Both the position numbers and the translations under genes were made by a program. The notes beneath the pieces are model-generated. The model was given only the letters and a program-made list of their open reading frames with translations. It did no database searches and was not told where the DNA came from. A DNA stretch of 64,000 nt from Antedon mediterranea (lineage: Eukaryota; Echinodermata; Crinoidea; Comatulida; Antedonidae). The first letter of the stretch is position 1; every line of letters begins with the position of its first letter. Shown in pieces: positions 50,701 through 58,525 of the stretch. The stretch lies in the NCBI RefSeq assembly GCF_964355755.1, contig NC_092670.1:40721795-40785794 (forward strand), written 5' to 3'.

Positions 50701-53700
50701 TTATTTTCTTTTTTGTTTTATTTTTAAATTATTAAATTCATTTTTTTTAGTATTATTTTAAGTAAATGATTCTAATTAATATTTATTATTGGCATGAAAA
50801 CTCATTTGTGTTGGTATATAACAAACATTACATTTCTATTACTATTTTGGTCTCAATGCAAAAAGGATATATTGAATAAATGTTTTGACATTTTGACGAA
50901 TTAAAGTATCAATTGTTCTCTACAAACAACATTACAATTGAATATTATCATTTTTACCTGTCTGTGTGCCCAGACAACACTGCCAAGGAGTTTCCACGTA
51001 TTACCCCGTCTGTCTAACCTCACTAATCTTAAGAACTGAAGAAAGCGAAGACCTCTAAGAGAATCATCGTGGAATTTCATTCCTTTATCACTTCCAACAA
51101 GGAATATTAATAAGGTTGATATAACAACTACAATATCTGTAAAACACAATATAAATAGCACATAATACTTATTATGTAATTCCTAAAGTATGTCAAATTG
51201 TCATTTTTATGTTTAGAGACAATAATAATATTGTTTTCTGGGATAGTCTTACACAATTCCATATTAATAGCCAACTGCTTGTTGTCATGTGACATGTTTT
51301 GTCCAGTCAGCTTACCTAATATACACAGAGGTTGTCTAATAAATCGTATCCTTCCATAAGTTCCTTGGTAACGACTCCGACATCCCGCAGACCAAACTCG
51401 TAAACCACATTCAAAGCTCAAGACTACCAATAAAAGCATTTCCTTTTAAAAAAGCAAATAATAATTGTAATTAAAAAAATATAATTGTAAATGTTCAATG
51501 TATTTCAAAATTGTTCCCTTCATTGGCACTATACAGAATCACCATTTTTAACATACACATATTCAATTAAATTTAATTCCACTTTACTTCAGACAAACTG
51601 TCCATATGAAACATATTATACATAGCATTATATAATAACCGTTATGGAGAGAAGACCAATTAATTAAAATTCTGTGTTGTTTGGTCATCTGAACTTGGAA
51701 TCGGCCAAAAATGTGTCAAGAGAGGAAGCACAGCCTCTATGTCTACAGTAAGTTTAGTCATTTTTTCAGTTATAACAATAATAACTGGGGCCCACACTAG
51801 AAGCAAAGGCTTATCTCATGAGGGCCCCTACAATGTATAATACATGAAAAGGAATATAAAATAAACAGCCAGTTTGAAATAATGAATTAACATGATTAAC
51901 TAGTTCTCTAGTTTCCATATCAAAAACTGCCTCACCACACTCAACATCAGCAACAACATCAACATCCATCAATTGATTGTCTCTGCATACAATGCCAACT
52001 CCTAGAAACGTCGTACACAAGGACAAATGACATTTATAAAATCACATTTGCACATGGTAAATGAATATTTATATACAGGGTACAGTTCCATAAATCACAA
52101 TGTAATAAATGTCGTGTCTAAAATCGAATGCACATCACTACAATACATAAAAAGACAACTGGTGCAATCTAATCATCTATTAACTGCATACACAATCATA
52201 TAACAACTTCTGTTGAAACATTTTAACAAAAGGATCTCAAAAACTTATTAAATGGACTAGACGCTTGGCGCTAAGCGACTGATTCACCCGCTTATTTTAC
52301 AATAATGGATATACATTGTACTATTTTGATATAAATGTACTTAATTGGTACATATTCACCCGATTATCTGTACTGTATTCATAGGTGAATTCTATGATAC
52401 ATTGTCACATATGTATCACATGTGATGCCTGTATGTTAAGTCTGTATGTTAAGTATATGGTTAAGCATATGGCCTATGATACAGTGATCACATGTGATAT
52501 ATACGTATAGTGTATCACAGAATTTGTCTATGATACTATACAAATTATAGATAGTATTGATAATCTGTTAGTATAACCCTTTTGATGTATAGACTGTGAT
52601 GGTAATCTTTGGCAAACCTAATATAGTTGAATAAACTATTTTTTTCCACACTTTATCTGCGTCCTAAATCTTTCAGACTTGAAGTAATAAAGTGTATTGA
52701 TGAATTTATACATGCCACAAAATATTAGGGTATATAGCCTAAACGAAAATACTCAAACATGAACACATTAATTAGTTCAATTATACATTAAAAGGTTTAC
52801 TTTGAAGGTAATCCATCAATTAACCTGAATTACAAGATGTTGGTCTATTAATAAACAGTGTGATTGCAAAGTACAGCAGAAATAATGCCATACAGCTACA
52901 TGCGGTAATAAACCAAATTTACATGACCTATTTATGCAAAATTTTTTTATGATCTTATGCTGTATAAATACAAACAAATTGCAGATTATTTTATCATTTA
53001 ATACAGGTATCCTCTGAACAGAACTGGTATCCCCTGAAATAGAGTGTCTCCTAAATAGGAGTGTCCTCTGAATGTGGTTTTCCTGAACAGGGATGTCCTC
53101 TTAATAGGGGTGTCCTAAAGAGGGGTTCTCATGAGAGAGAGATATTACAGTTTAATTCATCATTTTCAAAATTCTGAAGTAAATACACTTTTAATGATTA
53201 TCAATTTTTAGAATAAATTATCTTTTATTATTATTTTTATTATTTTTTTTATGTAATTGAAAGAGAAAGTCAGAAAGTTACAAAATACCTTTAAAAATGT
53301 ATAGATCAAATTCAGCTCAAAAATCAATACGATAATTAAATTAGAACAGACATGTGTTTTAAATAAAATCGATACTCTAGTGTAGCCCATGTTAATTGGC
53401 CACCGCTTATGGCCGGGTCATTGCTACGGTCAACAATATCTCATTCACTGTTAAATCGGCAAATTCATTTCTCTTTCGTCTTTTTGTTCAACTCTATAAT
53501 TCCATTATATTTACAATACATCTATTAAACATATCATATTCTAAATGAATTACTTGCTCAAATTTGTTAGCAAGGTGCTTAGCGGTTAAAGCAGGAGATT
53601 CCTTGTTCAAATCCGGACAGTGCCTTATATTATGTCAAGTTCAGTGGCTTGTTAAGACAGGGGCAAATAAAAGTCAGAATGTTTTGGTGGTAGATGGCTT

Positions 53701-54652
53701 AGAGATCAATGTACAGTTCTGGCCTATGTGTATTTTAAACGTAATTTCGGAAAATTAATTAATAAAATCTCTATAAATTTACATTTTTCCTTTTTTTTTT
53801 GGTATAAAATATCATACTAAATCAGAAACCTCTTGGTTCAACCTTAAGAGTCCGTACTAAGTATGGTAACACCAAATTTGGCATTGATGTTTTAGATAGT
53901 TGTTGACCGTTGAGGACAACACGCTTTGACCGGCTTCTTCATTACAACAATAATGCATTCAATGTGTTCAATGTGTTCAATTTGCATCCAGACGACATTA
54001 AAAAAACATTAATATTAACATAATGACACACTAGTATGTCAAGTTTGAGCATAAACGGTGTTAAGAGCTAAACACATGATTTATTCAATAATAAAATGGT
54101 CTTTGGCATTGTGTTTATTCTATGAAGAAGATTCCAACGTATTACTGTACAAATTGACAAAAGGCGGATCCACCAGCGCACCTAACCCAATGAATCTCTC
54201 CCTGACTGTAGCACAAGAAAGCTCACCAGTATTGATTTGATTTTGATTGATGTGCCAAAATATGGTAGTGATATGCCTAAATATGGTAGTGATATGCCCA
54301 AATATGGTAGTGATATGACATCATCTCCATATATGGGCACATCACATTTTTTTGATAGTGTAGACAGAGCTTTGGATTGGGTAGATAGTATACATATTTG
54401 ACTTTTAAAATCGTGAGGCTGAAAACAAGGAAATAATGCAGTACAGTAGTTGGTTATGTATGTAAAATGAAGTCTCTTTCTCTCTCTCAAAACCAGCCAC
54501 TCTTGAATGGCACAAAATGTCTTTTTATGGTTTCTGACATAAAACTAAGAACCTAACTTACCATTGCATACACAAGTTGATTGCACAAACTCTCCATACT
54601 TCCAATGGTTGCCAGGATACTAAGAAGAAGGCACGTGAAAATTAATAGAAAT
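29106..54652 (-). CDS. KCNQ: KCNQ (Kv7) voltage-gated potassium channel, exons from S1 to stop (5' partial)
   Basis: Ten exons on the minus strand: 54652-54562, 51442-51316, 51136-50958, 48539-48411, 45208-45098, 40917-40822, 38206-38112, 32339-32137, 31245-31044 and 29790-29106. All phases agree and give about 639 codons. Exon sizes 91, 127, 111, 96 and 95 match, as I recall them, those of vertebrate KCNQ genes. They encode S1 through S6, with S4 [18 protein letters not shown], the filter TTIGYGD, the S6 segment [13 protein letters not shown], calmodulin-binding helix A ([17 protein letters not shown]) and helix B ([17 protein letters not shown]), and the assembly coiled coil. The protein is a plasma-membrane tetrameric K+ channel opened by depolarisation and dependent on PIP2 and calmodulin. 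The N-terminal exon was not found, so it is probably beyond the window. Subfamily is unclear: [13 protein letters not shown] is KCNQ2-5-like while LDQTLGKP is KCNQ1-like. The 32.1-32.3 kb exon is the least certain. Confidence 0.93.
30892..31083. repeat. Four tandem 48-bp copies of the KCNQ helix C exon/intron boundary
   Basis: Copies start at 30892, 30940, 30988 and 31036 (gatcttactttgcttgcaag to acatgtctgtgt) and appear identical. On the gene strand each copy holds 34 bases of exon end, the GTAAG donor and the first intron bases. Confidence 0.97.
31044..31245 (-). CDS. KCNQ: KCNQ exon: helix B and helix C
   Basis: 202-base exon encoding the calmodulin helix B ([20 protein letters not shown]), [17 protein letters not shown] and helix C ([12 protein letters not shown]). 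It ends GCAAA|GTAAG; the split codon joins the last exon as [12 protein letters not shown], which matches the family. The last 34 exon bases and the donor are part of a 48-bp unit present in four tandem copies. Confidence 0.93.
31325..31815. mobile_element. MITE family B copy with internal 32-bp minisatellite
   Basis: The outer parts (gtacactatcaactagtttg at left, tttgtagacagagctttag at right) are family B. The interior phrase atatggtagtgatatgatg with tcatcttgtcc is repeated about 12 times with a 32-bp period between about 31370 and 31760. It lies in a KCNQ intron. Confidence 0.9.
31950..32000. repeat. Short GTGTCCCCTTAATAGGGG-type repeat
   Basis: The phrase gtgtccccttaataggggtg followed by a diverged copy. 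The same word, in either orientation, occurs at 48955-49100 and 53000-53130. Confidence 0.6.
32137..32339 (-). CDS. KCNQ: KCNQ exon: variable A-B linker
   Basis: 203-base exon after TTTTAG. It encodes a polar, poorly conserved stretch ([19 protein letters not shown] and onwards) as expected of the linker between calmodulin helices. The end at 32137 (GGAG|GTTAGA) is chosen because it alone keeps phase with the next exon; a stronger-looking GTGAGG donor nearby would break the frame. Additional alternative exons between 32.4 and 38.1 kb may exist. Confidence 0.65.
32603..33152. mobile_element. MITE family C, best copy (TTAAAGATGTATTGTCCC termini)
   Basis: The left end ttaaagatgtattgtccc and the right end gggacaatacatctttaa are perfect inverted repeats about 550 bp apart. 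The flanks both read taagc (taagc|ttaaag and ctttaa|taagc), a candidate 5-bp target duplication. Located in the KCNQ intron upstream of the A-B linker exon. Confidence 0.85.
33354..33498. mobile_element. MITE family A copy
   Basis: Left end aaagcttggttctcattt, internal gaccaatcacaagtgacg, right end ctggaaccaagctttat. Confidence 0.75.
33499..34837. other. KCNQ intron, no other feature
   Basis: AT-rich sequence. Around 33530-33620 a short degenerate phrase (gcccaatgac / gcccaaagaa) repeats about five times. No exon was recognised here. Confidence 0.4.
34838..35590. repeat. 157/162-bp tandem repeat, about 4.7 copies
   Basis: The phrase caatgtatggtaatgtgata occurs at 34838, 35000, 35157, 35314 and 35476. 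The length difference is a 5-base presence/absence (tgattagccatg against tgccatg). The 115-codon minus-strand frame across it is a repeat artefact. Confidence 0.93.
35690..35860. mobile_element. Diverged MITE family A copy
   Basis: The left end ttgttcccacttggatgcaa, the internal gaccaatcacaagcga and the right end gtttgaaccaagagg keep the family order. Confidence 0.65.
35861..37869. other. KCNQ intron, no recognised exon
   Basis: Contains a poly-G run (36178-36188) and a GT-rich area with three loose repeats of gcaccaagttggcatattcac-like phrases between 36290 and 36740. Open frames at 36521 and 36795 lack coding features. Confidence 0.4.
37870..38100 (+). mobile_element. tRNA-derived SINE with conserved central domain
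   Basis: A degenerate tRNA-like head (gtgtgggcagtgtgttg, gatttcaaatcc) is followed by the widespread SINE word cctaaggcaagacacttt and a tail ending gtgctttataaatcaaggat with attat. It lies antisense in a KCNQ intron and stops about ten bases from the helix A exon. Confidence 0.75.
38112..38206 (-). CDS. KCNQ: KCNQ exon: helix A second half
   Basis: 95-base exon encoding [19 protein letters not shown] and [12 protein letters not shown], ending in phase 2 before GTAAAGC. The WRCYAA and TWK motifs are typical of the family. A SINE ends about ten bases beyond its donor. Confidence 0.93.
38207..38820. other. KCNQ intron, no recognised feature
   Basis: AT- and T-rich sequence upstream (gene strand) of the helix A exon. 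No repeat family or exon recognised. Confidence 0.4.
38821..39587. repeat. 47/49-bp minisatellite, about 16 copies
   Basis: The unit gtatataatagtattactta plus atatgggcatgggttccact plus aaataca is repeated. A subset has an extra TA (agtatattactt), giving 49-bp copies. One copy has tatgggtatg. Confidence 0.95.
39676..39792. mobile_element. MITE family B copy, left end truncated
   Basis: Begins at aaaagtgtgatgttcccaaa, keeps ggtagtgatatgaaatcatc and tataggcacatcacatttt, and ends in cagaaaatttgataat. Confidence 0.75.
39925..40155 (-). mobile_element. tRNA-derived SINE with class II tRNA-like head
   Basis: On the minus strand it starts GAGTGGCCGGCCGAGCGGTT (Leu/Ser-tRNA-like A box), has B box GGGTTCGAGGC, then a body with CCATGGTTCTGGTGGTAGAA, GTGTACACATAGC and GGGGTTACCCCGG. 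It shares its ordered words with the 21645-21845 copy. Confidence 0.8.
40375..40560. mobile_element. MITE family D (ATCACATGTGAT-rich) copy, diverged
   Basis: Contains agcatcacatgtgtaccaca, catgtgatacacatgtgatc and cctatgatactggg; the arrangement of inverted tgatac and cacatgtg words is shared with 52376-52560. Confidence 0.55.
40822..40917 (-). CDS. KCNQ: KCNQ exon: S6 end and start of helix A
   Basis: 96-base phase-0 exon encoding [20 protein letters not shown] and [12 protein letters not shown]. It includes the RQKHF PIP2-interacting region after S6 and the first half of the calmodulin-binding IQ-like helix A. Confidence 0.95.
41187..41374. mobile_element. MITE family A copy with duplicated left terminus
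   Basis: The left terminus words aagttaagctcggtttccac appear twice in a row. The interior gaccaatgacaatgatag and right end ctagtgggaaccaagctt follow. Confidence 0.8.
41390..41569. mobile_element. MITE family A copy, nearly identical to the 17.4 kb copy
   Basis: From agcgtggttcccactagcga to cgttctagtgggaaccaagc it matches 17361-17546 almost base for base, suggesting recent activity. Only about 15 bases separate it from the previous copy. Confidence 0.92.
41570..42368. other. KCNQ intron, few features
   Basis: A (GACA)n run lies at about 41873-41893, followed by a small duplication of cattacttatgtataaagaa. At 42208-42258 is a fragment (caaaggcaaattactg, gctgtgggtatcag) shared with the Penelope-like tail at 48.2 kb. 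Confidence 0.5.
42370..42530. repeat. Two-copy tandem duplication of about 78 bp
   Basis: The phrase aattatgtttggctaa to cctcatttagg occurs twice with small indels; a third start (aggaaattatg) follows. Confidence 0.85.
42879..43075. mobile_element. MITE family E copy (CTACTGCAGTTACTGCAGTA termini), decayed
   Basis: The left end gggacaatgtcaacattttt with ctactgcagttactgcagta and the right side gtagttactgcagtaacc with tactgcagta are inverted. Same family as 43821-44030. Confidence 0.75.
43213..43537. repeat. 25-bp minisatellite, 13 copies
   Basis: Unit tagcactgtcgctgctcagt plus ggcaa, in a strict 25-bp period, with few substitutions (tatcac, ctttcg, gcttag, agaact). Confidence 0.97.
43821..44030. 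mobile_element. MITE family E copy
   Basis: The left end gggagcatgtcaaatgtatt then ctactgcagttactgcagta, and the right end tagttactgcagtagaataa then gtttgacatgttccc, are inverted repeats of about 40 bp. Confidence 0.85.
44185..44297. mobile_element. MITE family B copy with 21-bp internal duplication
   Basis: The gacaaaaaatgtgatgtgcc start and gggcacagacagagctttac end belong to family B. The internal catatcaccactatatttgg is present twice. Confidence 0.8.
45098..45208 (-). CDS. KCNQ: KCNQ exon: selectivity filter and S6 start
   Basis: 111-base phase-0 exon encoding [19 protein letters not shown] and [22 protein letters not shown] is the potassium filter, and the gating hinge PAG is completed by the next exon. 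Confidence 0.96.
45209..46068. other. KCNQ intron, AT-rich
   Basis: Only low-complexity A and T runs and small local duplications (tatttattttttaaacata at about 45280 and 45460) are seen. Confidence 0.4.
46069..46300 (+). mobile_element. SINE-like tRNA head with three 60-bp upstream tandem copies
   Basis: A 60-bp unit (gagtgtcatagtgtttgaga to gtggtctaatggtaggccac, ct) is repeated three times. The last copy runs into ctgcatacaagcagtagg and gagttctagtctcagccggg. The combination resembles a tRNA (A box gtggtctaatggt, weak B box). The 73-codon frame here follows from the repeat. Confidence 0.65.
46319..46475. repeat. 22-bp minisatellite, seven copies
   Basis: Unit ttatggctggagtgcacatt plus at, strict 22-bp period. 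Next to the 60-bp repeat. Confidence 0.96.
46945..47455. repeat. 22-bp minisatellite, about 23 copies, variable
   Basis: Unit caagctcatgcttaatttca plus gg, with 18- to 22-base variants (cagataagtatgcttaattt, cagaaaagctcatgc). Sequence unrelated to the 46.3 kb array despite equal period. Confidence 0.93.
47965..48160. mobile_element. MITE family A element interrupted by a MITE family B element
   Basis: The left end aagcttggttccctcttgcg belongs to family A. At about 47993-48075 a family B element intrudes (aaactagtttgacaaaaaaa to tttgatagtgtagacagtgc). Family A then resumes (gtgattggtcaactcacc, ccaagtgggaaca). This orders the insertions: A first, B second. Confidence 0.8.
48205..48375 (-). mobile_element. 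Retroelement tail (possibly Penelope-like) with hammerhead-like core
   Basis: On the minus strand the phrase CACTGATGAAGGGCTAGTG, TTGCTCGAAAGCTCTGC is followed by ctggctgttttacttatcg and a tail ending in cagtaatttgcc. The tail alone recurs at 42208-42258, so it is a dispersed family. It ends about 35 bases from the KCNQ S5 exon donor. Assignment to Penelope-like elements is from memory of similar tails and is uncertain. Confidence 0.5.
48411..48539 (-). CDS. KCNQ: KCNQ exon: S5 and pore turret
   Basis: 129-base phase-0 exon encoding [20 protein letters not shown] and [19 protein letters not shown], ending YYGL. The highly conserved WW pair before the pore helix is YY here. The turret is short, without an obvious N-glycosylation sequon. 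Confidence 0.93.
48560..48785. repeat. Short tandem duplication in KCNQ intron
   Basis: The phrase gagtaacataataaatatac followed by ataatgaacataattaatat occurs twice, about 57 bp apart, explaining the 68-codon minus-strand frame. Confidence 0.8.
48950..49100. repeat. GTGTCCCCTTAATAGGGG-type repeat, inverted orientation
   Basis: ggacacccctattcatatcc, ctcctattcaagaaacactc and ctattaaggggacactttg are degenerate copies of one 18-base motif. Confidence 0.6.
49101..50548. other. KCNQ intron, no recognised exon
   Basis: Contains a poly-G tract at 49653-49665 and AT-rich sequence; the 92-codon open frame at 49609 shows no domain. Confidence 0.4.
50549..50690. mobile_element. MITE family B, full-length reference copy
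   Basis: The left end ctgtctacactatcaaacta and the right end tttgatagtgtagacagaga are inverted. The interior gtgatgtgcccaaatatggt and tgacatcatcatgtcaatat is the family standard. Confidence 0.9.
50958..51136 (-). CDS. KCNQ: KCNQ exon: S3, S4 voltage sensor, S4-S5 linker
   Basis: 179-base exon encoding S3 ([17 protein letters not shown]), S4 ([20 protein letters not shown]) and linker ([14 protein letters not shown]). S4 has the family's arginine pattern, including the Gln in the R3 place. KCNQ1 splits this region over two exons; here it is a single exon as in KCNQ2-type genes. Confidence 0.95.
51316..51442 (-). CDS. KCNQ: KCNQ exon: S2 and S2-S3 linker
   Basis: 127-base exon encoding [20 protein letters not shown] followed by [29 protein letters not shown] and GRIRFIRQP are strongly KCNQ-specific. 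It ends in phase 1 before GTAAGC. Confidence 0.93.
51443..52375. other. KCNQ intron, no recognised exon
   Basis: AT-rich; the 71-codon minus-strand frame at 51811-52026 has no KCNQ similarity. Confidence 0.4.
52376..52560. mobile_element. MITE family D copy
   Basis: The left end cataggtgaattctatgata and the right end cacagaatttgtctatgata are inverted; the interior is rich in the palindrome atcacatgtgat. Confidence 0.7.
53000..53130. repeat. Degenerate 18-bp GTGTCCTCTTAATAGGGG repeat
   Basis: About seven degenerate copies in a row (gtatcctctgaacagaact, gtgtctcctaaataggagt, gtcctcttaataggggt). Confidence 0.7.
53563..53640 (+). mobile_element. tRNA-like SINE head
   Basis: ttagcaaggtgcttagcggt with taaagc (A box) and ttgttcaaatccgg (B box) at tRNA spacing, followed by a non-tRNA tail. 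Confidence 0.6.
54246..54374. mobile_element. MITE family B copy, left truncated with internal repeat
   Basis: atatggtagtgatatgccca is repeated three times, followed by gggcacatcacatttttt and gatagtgtagacagagcttt. Confidence 0.8.
54562..54652 (-). CDS. KCNQ: KCNQ exon: S1
   Basis: 91-base exon between CTTTACAG and GTAAGTT. It encodes [20 protein letters not shown], the hydrophobic S1 segment, and the start of the S1-S2 loop, ending at ATG in phase 0. It begins with one base of a split codon, so an upstream exon is required. Confidence 0.9.
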
Positions 54653-54864
54653 CTGTAAAGATATATAAAACAAAAAATGTTTTTATAAAATATGTATATT
54701 ATTATTATTATTAATCACATTATAAAATATAATTCATTATAAATTATTCAATCAACGCATATGGTGAAAACTACAGTATACCATTTAAATTCAATATCCA
54801 TAGAAAAGTGATTTTTACCAGGAGAATTTTCAAATAAAATATATTGAATATTAAAGACATACAC

Positions 54865-55075
54865 AGCCAATCTGAATATTGGCAGAATCTGACAGAATAT
54901 TGGCAGAATCTGACAGAATATTGGCAGAATCTGACAGAATATTGGCAGAATCTGACAGAATATTGGGGAATGTGATAGAATACTAGTAGAATGCGACATA
55001 ATACTAGCAGAATCTGACAATGTTCTGGCAGAATCTGACAGAATATTTATTAGCAGAATCTGACAGAATACCGGC
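54865..55075. repeat. 21-bp minisatellite, about nine copies
   Basis: Unit cagaatattggcagaatctg plus a; later copies diverge (gaatactagtagaatgcgac). Lies just upstream (gene strand) of the S1 exon. Confidence 0.92.
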
Positions 55076-55812
55076 AGAATTTTATAAACAATTTTCTAAA
55101 CACAATAATAATGTAGATTTTTTTTACAAATTTGCCATCTGTATCAATTTATTTGTGTACTTTGTTTAAGATCAGAAAAAAACAAATTTTATGATATCTT
55201 GTATTGGAATCTTCAATTATAATCGTATCATGCTTTTTATTGACAGTACGCCACCCGCAACGACATATAATAAATCTGACAGCTTACGTCAAGAGTTAAT
55301 TGTAACAATCAACATCTTATCAACACTCCACAATAACATTTGCATTGTATTTCACGCATGTCACTCCAGTTATCCCTTTCAGCAATAAATACCCAATAAA
55401 TATTGCAGTTAATAAACAAATGTCATCAGCATTCCGTGCATTTGTTTTTCAAAAAATGATTGCTTTCATGATTTTAAACGAAAAATTGTCAAGACGTAGG
55501 TGACAGCAACCCTGTATGTTGTCGACATTAGTTTAATAAAATAATACATATTATTTTATAATTGTTTCAATTTCTGAATATTAGATGAAATTTTTGAATT
55601 TTTATTTACCATCAATTTAAACAAAATGGTATTTGAGTCATTAAGTGTTTACTTAAGTGTTTACTAAAGTATTAGTTGTGTTTGCTTGCCAAAGTGGTGG
55701 GTTGATGTCTCACACTAATTAATGTAATTAGCCAAGCAGCCATGGGCGTATGTTGGCTGTTAAGTACTTAAGTATCTATGTTGGTGGTAGCAAACAAAGT
55801 CATTGTCTTTGT
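55076..55812. other. Presumed KCNQ intron 1, no recognised feature
   Basis: AT-rich sequence; a short ttaagtgtttacttaagtgt duplication near 55640-55665. No N-terminal KCNQ exon was found. Confidence 0.4.
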
Positions 55813-55955
55813 CTTAAGCTTGGTTCCCACTAGGTCGCAACATAAGCAATTTGACCAATCACGACGCGATGGATAATGATTTATTGCGTCATGATTGGTC
55901 AAATTACTTGCGCTGCGCTTACGTCATTGAGTTTCATCCTTGTGGGAAGCAAACA
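55813..55955. mobile_element. MITE family A copy
   Basis: Left end taagcttggttcccactagg, internal gaccaatcacgacgcgatgg and attggtcaaattacttg, right end cttgtgggaagcaaac. Confidence 0.8.
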
Positions 55956-56599
55956 TGACCTGACAGTATAAGCATTTATTTCCACAATAAAAACAAAAAT
56001 TTAAAATGTAAATATGGTTGCGAAACTAACATTATAACAGTAGAAGCCAGAAATCACTGGTCATTGATGCATTATCTGAAAGTGTTGCATGATGGTATAT
56101 TGTAGCGCATCATAATGGATTATTGGCCTATACTGCACTTGACCATTCAACCGTTCGAATCTAGTTCAATTCTCTCTTTTATCGTTTGTTAAGTTCATTT
56201 CATCCCTAGCATGTTTGTCTACTGAATGTTGTTGGCTCAATGCGCAAGCAAGGTAAACAACATTTTCATACAACATTTAACATATTATTGGTATAATACC
56301 ACTATTATGTTTTCAACTTTGTAACAGAAAAAATGTAATTTCTGAGCAATAATTGTTTGTGATGCTAATTATCTAACCTGTCACTTTAGCATTGCTTTCA
56401 TGGGAGCAATTTATTTTATCGGAAAACTAGAAGTTACAAACTTTCCTATGTCATTTGATAATTGATGGTTTTATTTTTGTAATCATTGATTGCATAATGT
56501 ATTTGTAGTATCTGTAGATGTACAGCCAAAATTGATTAGGATTTGGTTTTTATAAAGTGCGAAAATAACAGGTCATTCACACCCTAACTACATTCTGGA

Positions 56600-58525
56600 G
56601 GCATGATTCCTCTATTTGTGAGGCACTGGTCTCCACTCTGGTGGAGGCACTCAACTCTATTTTTGAAGCACTGTTCTCCATTCCTAAGGCACTCAACTCT
56701 ATTTTTAATACACTGGTCTCCATTCCTAAGGCACTCAACTCTATTTGTAATACACTGGTCTCCACTCCTAAGGCACTCAACTCTATTTTTAATACACTGG
56801 TCTCCATTCCTAAGGCACTCAACTCTATTTTTAATACACTGGTCTCCACTCCTAAGGCACTCAACTCTATTTTTAATACACTGGTCTCCATTCCTAAGGC
56901 ACTCAACTCTATTTTTAATACACTGGTCTCCATTTCTAAGGCACTCGACTCTATTTTTAATACACTGTTCTCCACTCCTAAGGCACTCAACTCTATTTTT
57001 AATACACTGGTCTCCATTCCTAAGGCACTCAACTCTATTTTTAATACACTGTTCTCCACTCCTAAGGCACTCAACTCTATTTTTAATACACTGTTCTCCA
57101 TTCCTAAGGCACTCAACTCTATTTTTAATACACTGGTCTCCATTCCTAAGGCACTCAACTCTATTTTTAATACACTGGTCTCCATTCCTAAGGCACTCAA
57201 CTCTATTTTTAATACACTGTTCTCCATTCCTAAGGCACTCAACTCTATTTTTAATACACTGTTCTCCACTCCTAAGGCACTCAACTCTATTTTTAATACA
57301 CTGGTCTCCATTCCTAAGGCACTCAACTCTATTTTTAATACACTGGTCTCCATTCCTAAGGCACTCAACTCTATTTTTAATACACTGGTCTCCACTCCTA
57401 AGGCACTCAACTCTATTTTTAATACACTGGTCTCCATTCCTAAGGCACTCAACTCTATTTTTAATACACTGGTCTCCATTCCTAAGGCACTCAACTCTAT
57501 TTTTAATACACTGGTCTCCATTCCTAAGGCACTCAACTCTATTTTTAATACACTGGTCTCCATTCCTAAGGCACTCAACTCTATTTTTAATACACTGGTC
57601 TCCACTCCTAAGGAACTCAACTCTATTTTTAATACACTGGTCTTCATTTCTAAGGCACTCAACTCTATTTTTAATACACTGGTCTCCATTCCTAAGGCAC
57701 TCAACTCTATTTTTAATACACTGGTCTCCATTCCTAAGGCACTAAACTCTATTTTTAATACACTGGTCTCCATTCCTAAGGCACTCAACTCTATTTTTAA
57801 TACACTGGTCTCCATTCCTAAGGCACTCAACTCTATTTTTAATACACTGGTCTCCATTCCTAAGGCACTCAACTCTATTTTTAATACACTGGTCTCCATT
57901 CCTAAGGCACTCAACTCTATTTTTAATACACTGGTCTCCATTCCTAAGGCACTCAACTCTATTTTTAATACACTGGTCTCCATTCCTAAGGCACTCAACT
58001 CTATTTTTAATACACTGGTCTCCACTCCTAAGGCACTCAACTCTATTTTTAATACACTGGTCTCCATTCCTAAGGCACTCAACTCTATTTTTAATACACT
58101 GGTCTCCATTCCTAAGGCACTCAACTCTATTTTTAATACATTGGTCTCCATTCCTAAGGCACTCAACTCTATTTTTAATACACTGCTCTCCATTCCTAAG
58201 GCACTCAACTCTATTTTTAATACACTGCTCTCCATTCCTAAGGCACTCAACTCTATTTTTAATACACTGTTCTCCACTCCTAAGGCACTCAACTCTATTT
58301 TTAATACACTGCTCTCCATTCCTAAGGCACTCAACTCTATTTTTAATACACTGCTCTCCATTCCTAAGGCAATTGACACTATTTTTTAGGCACTCATGGT
58401 CTTTACTGTAGAAGATCTCAACTATATTTTTAAGCCTGATATTCTGAAGAAACTTTTTTAAGCCACTGGTTTCCACTCTGTTGGTACTCTTAAATACTCG
58501 TCTCAACTTTGGAGACACTCAACTT
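56600..58525. repeat. 42-bp minisatellite, about 41 regular copies plus diverged flanking copies
   Basis: The unit is cctaaggcactcaactctat, ttttaatacactggtctcca, tt, with a strict 42-bp period from about 56640 to 58375. Diverged relatives extend the array on both sides (56600-56640; 58376-58525, for example aggcactcatggtctttact). Since 42 is divisible by three and the unit lacks stops in two frames on each strand, frames of 258 to 600 codons arise. Differences among copies are nonsynonymous in essentially every frame (for example ATT/ACT, GTC/TTC/CTC), so protein-level selection is not indicated. Confidence 0.96.

Noticed and set aside
56577-58518. Long ORFs of 600, 582, 380 and 258 codons as protein genes
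   Set aside because: All four lie in the same 42-bp minisatellite and are open simply because the unit length is a multiple of three. Copy differences change amino acids in every frame, there are no splice or promoter signs, and decayed copies continue outside the frames.
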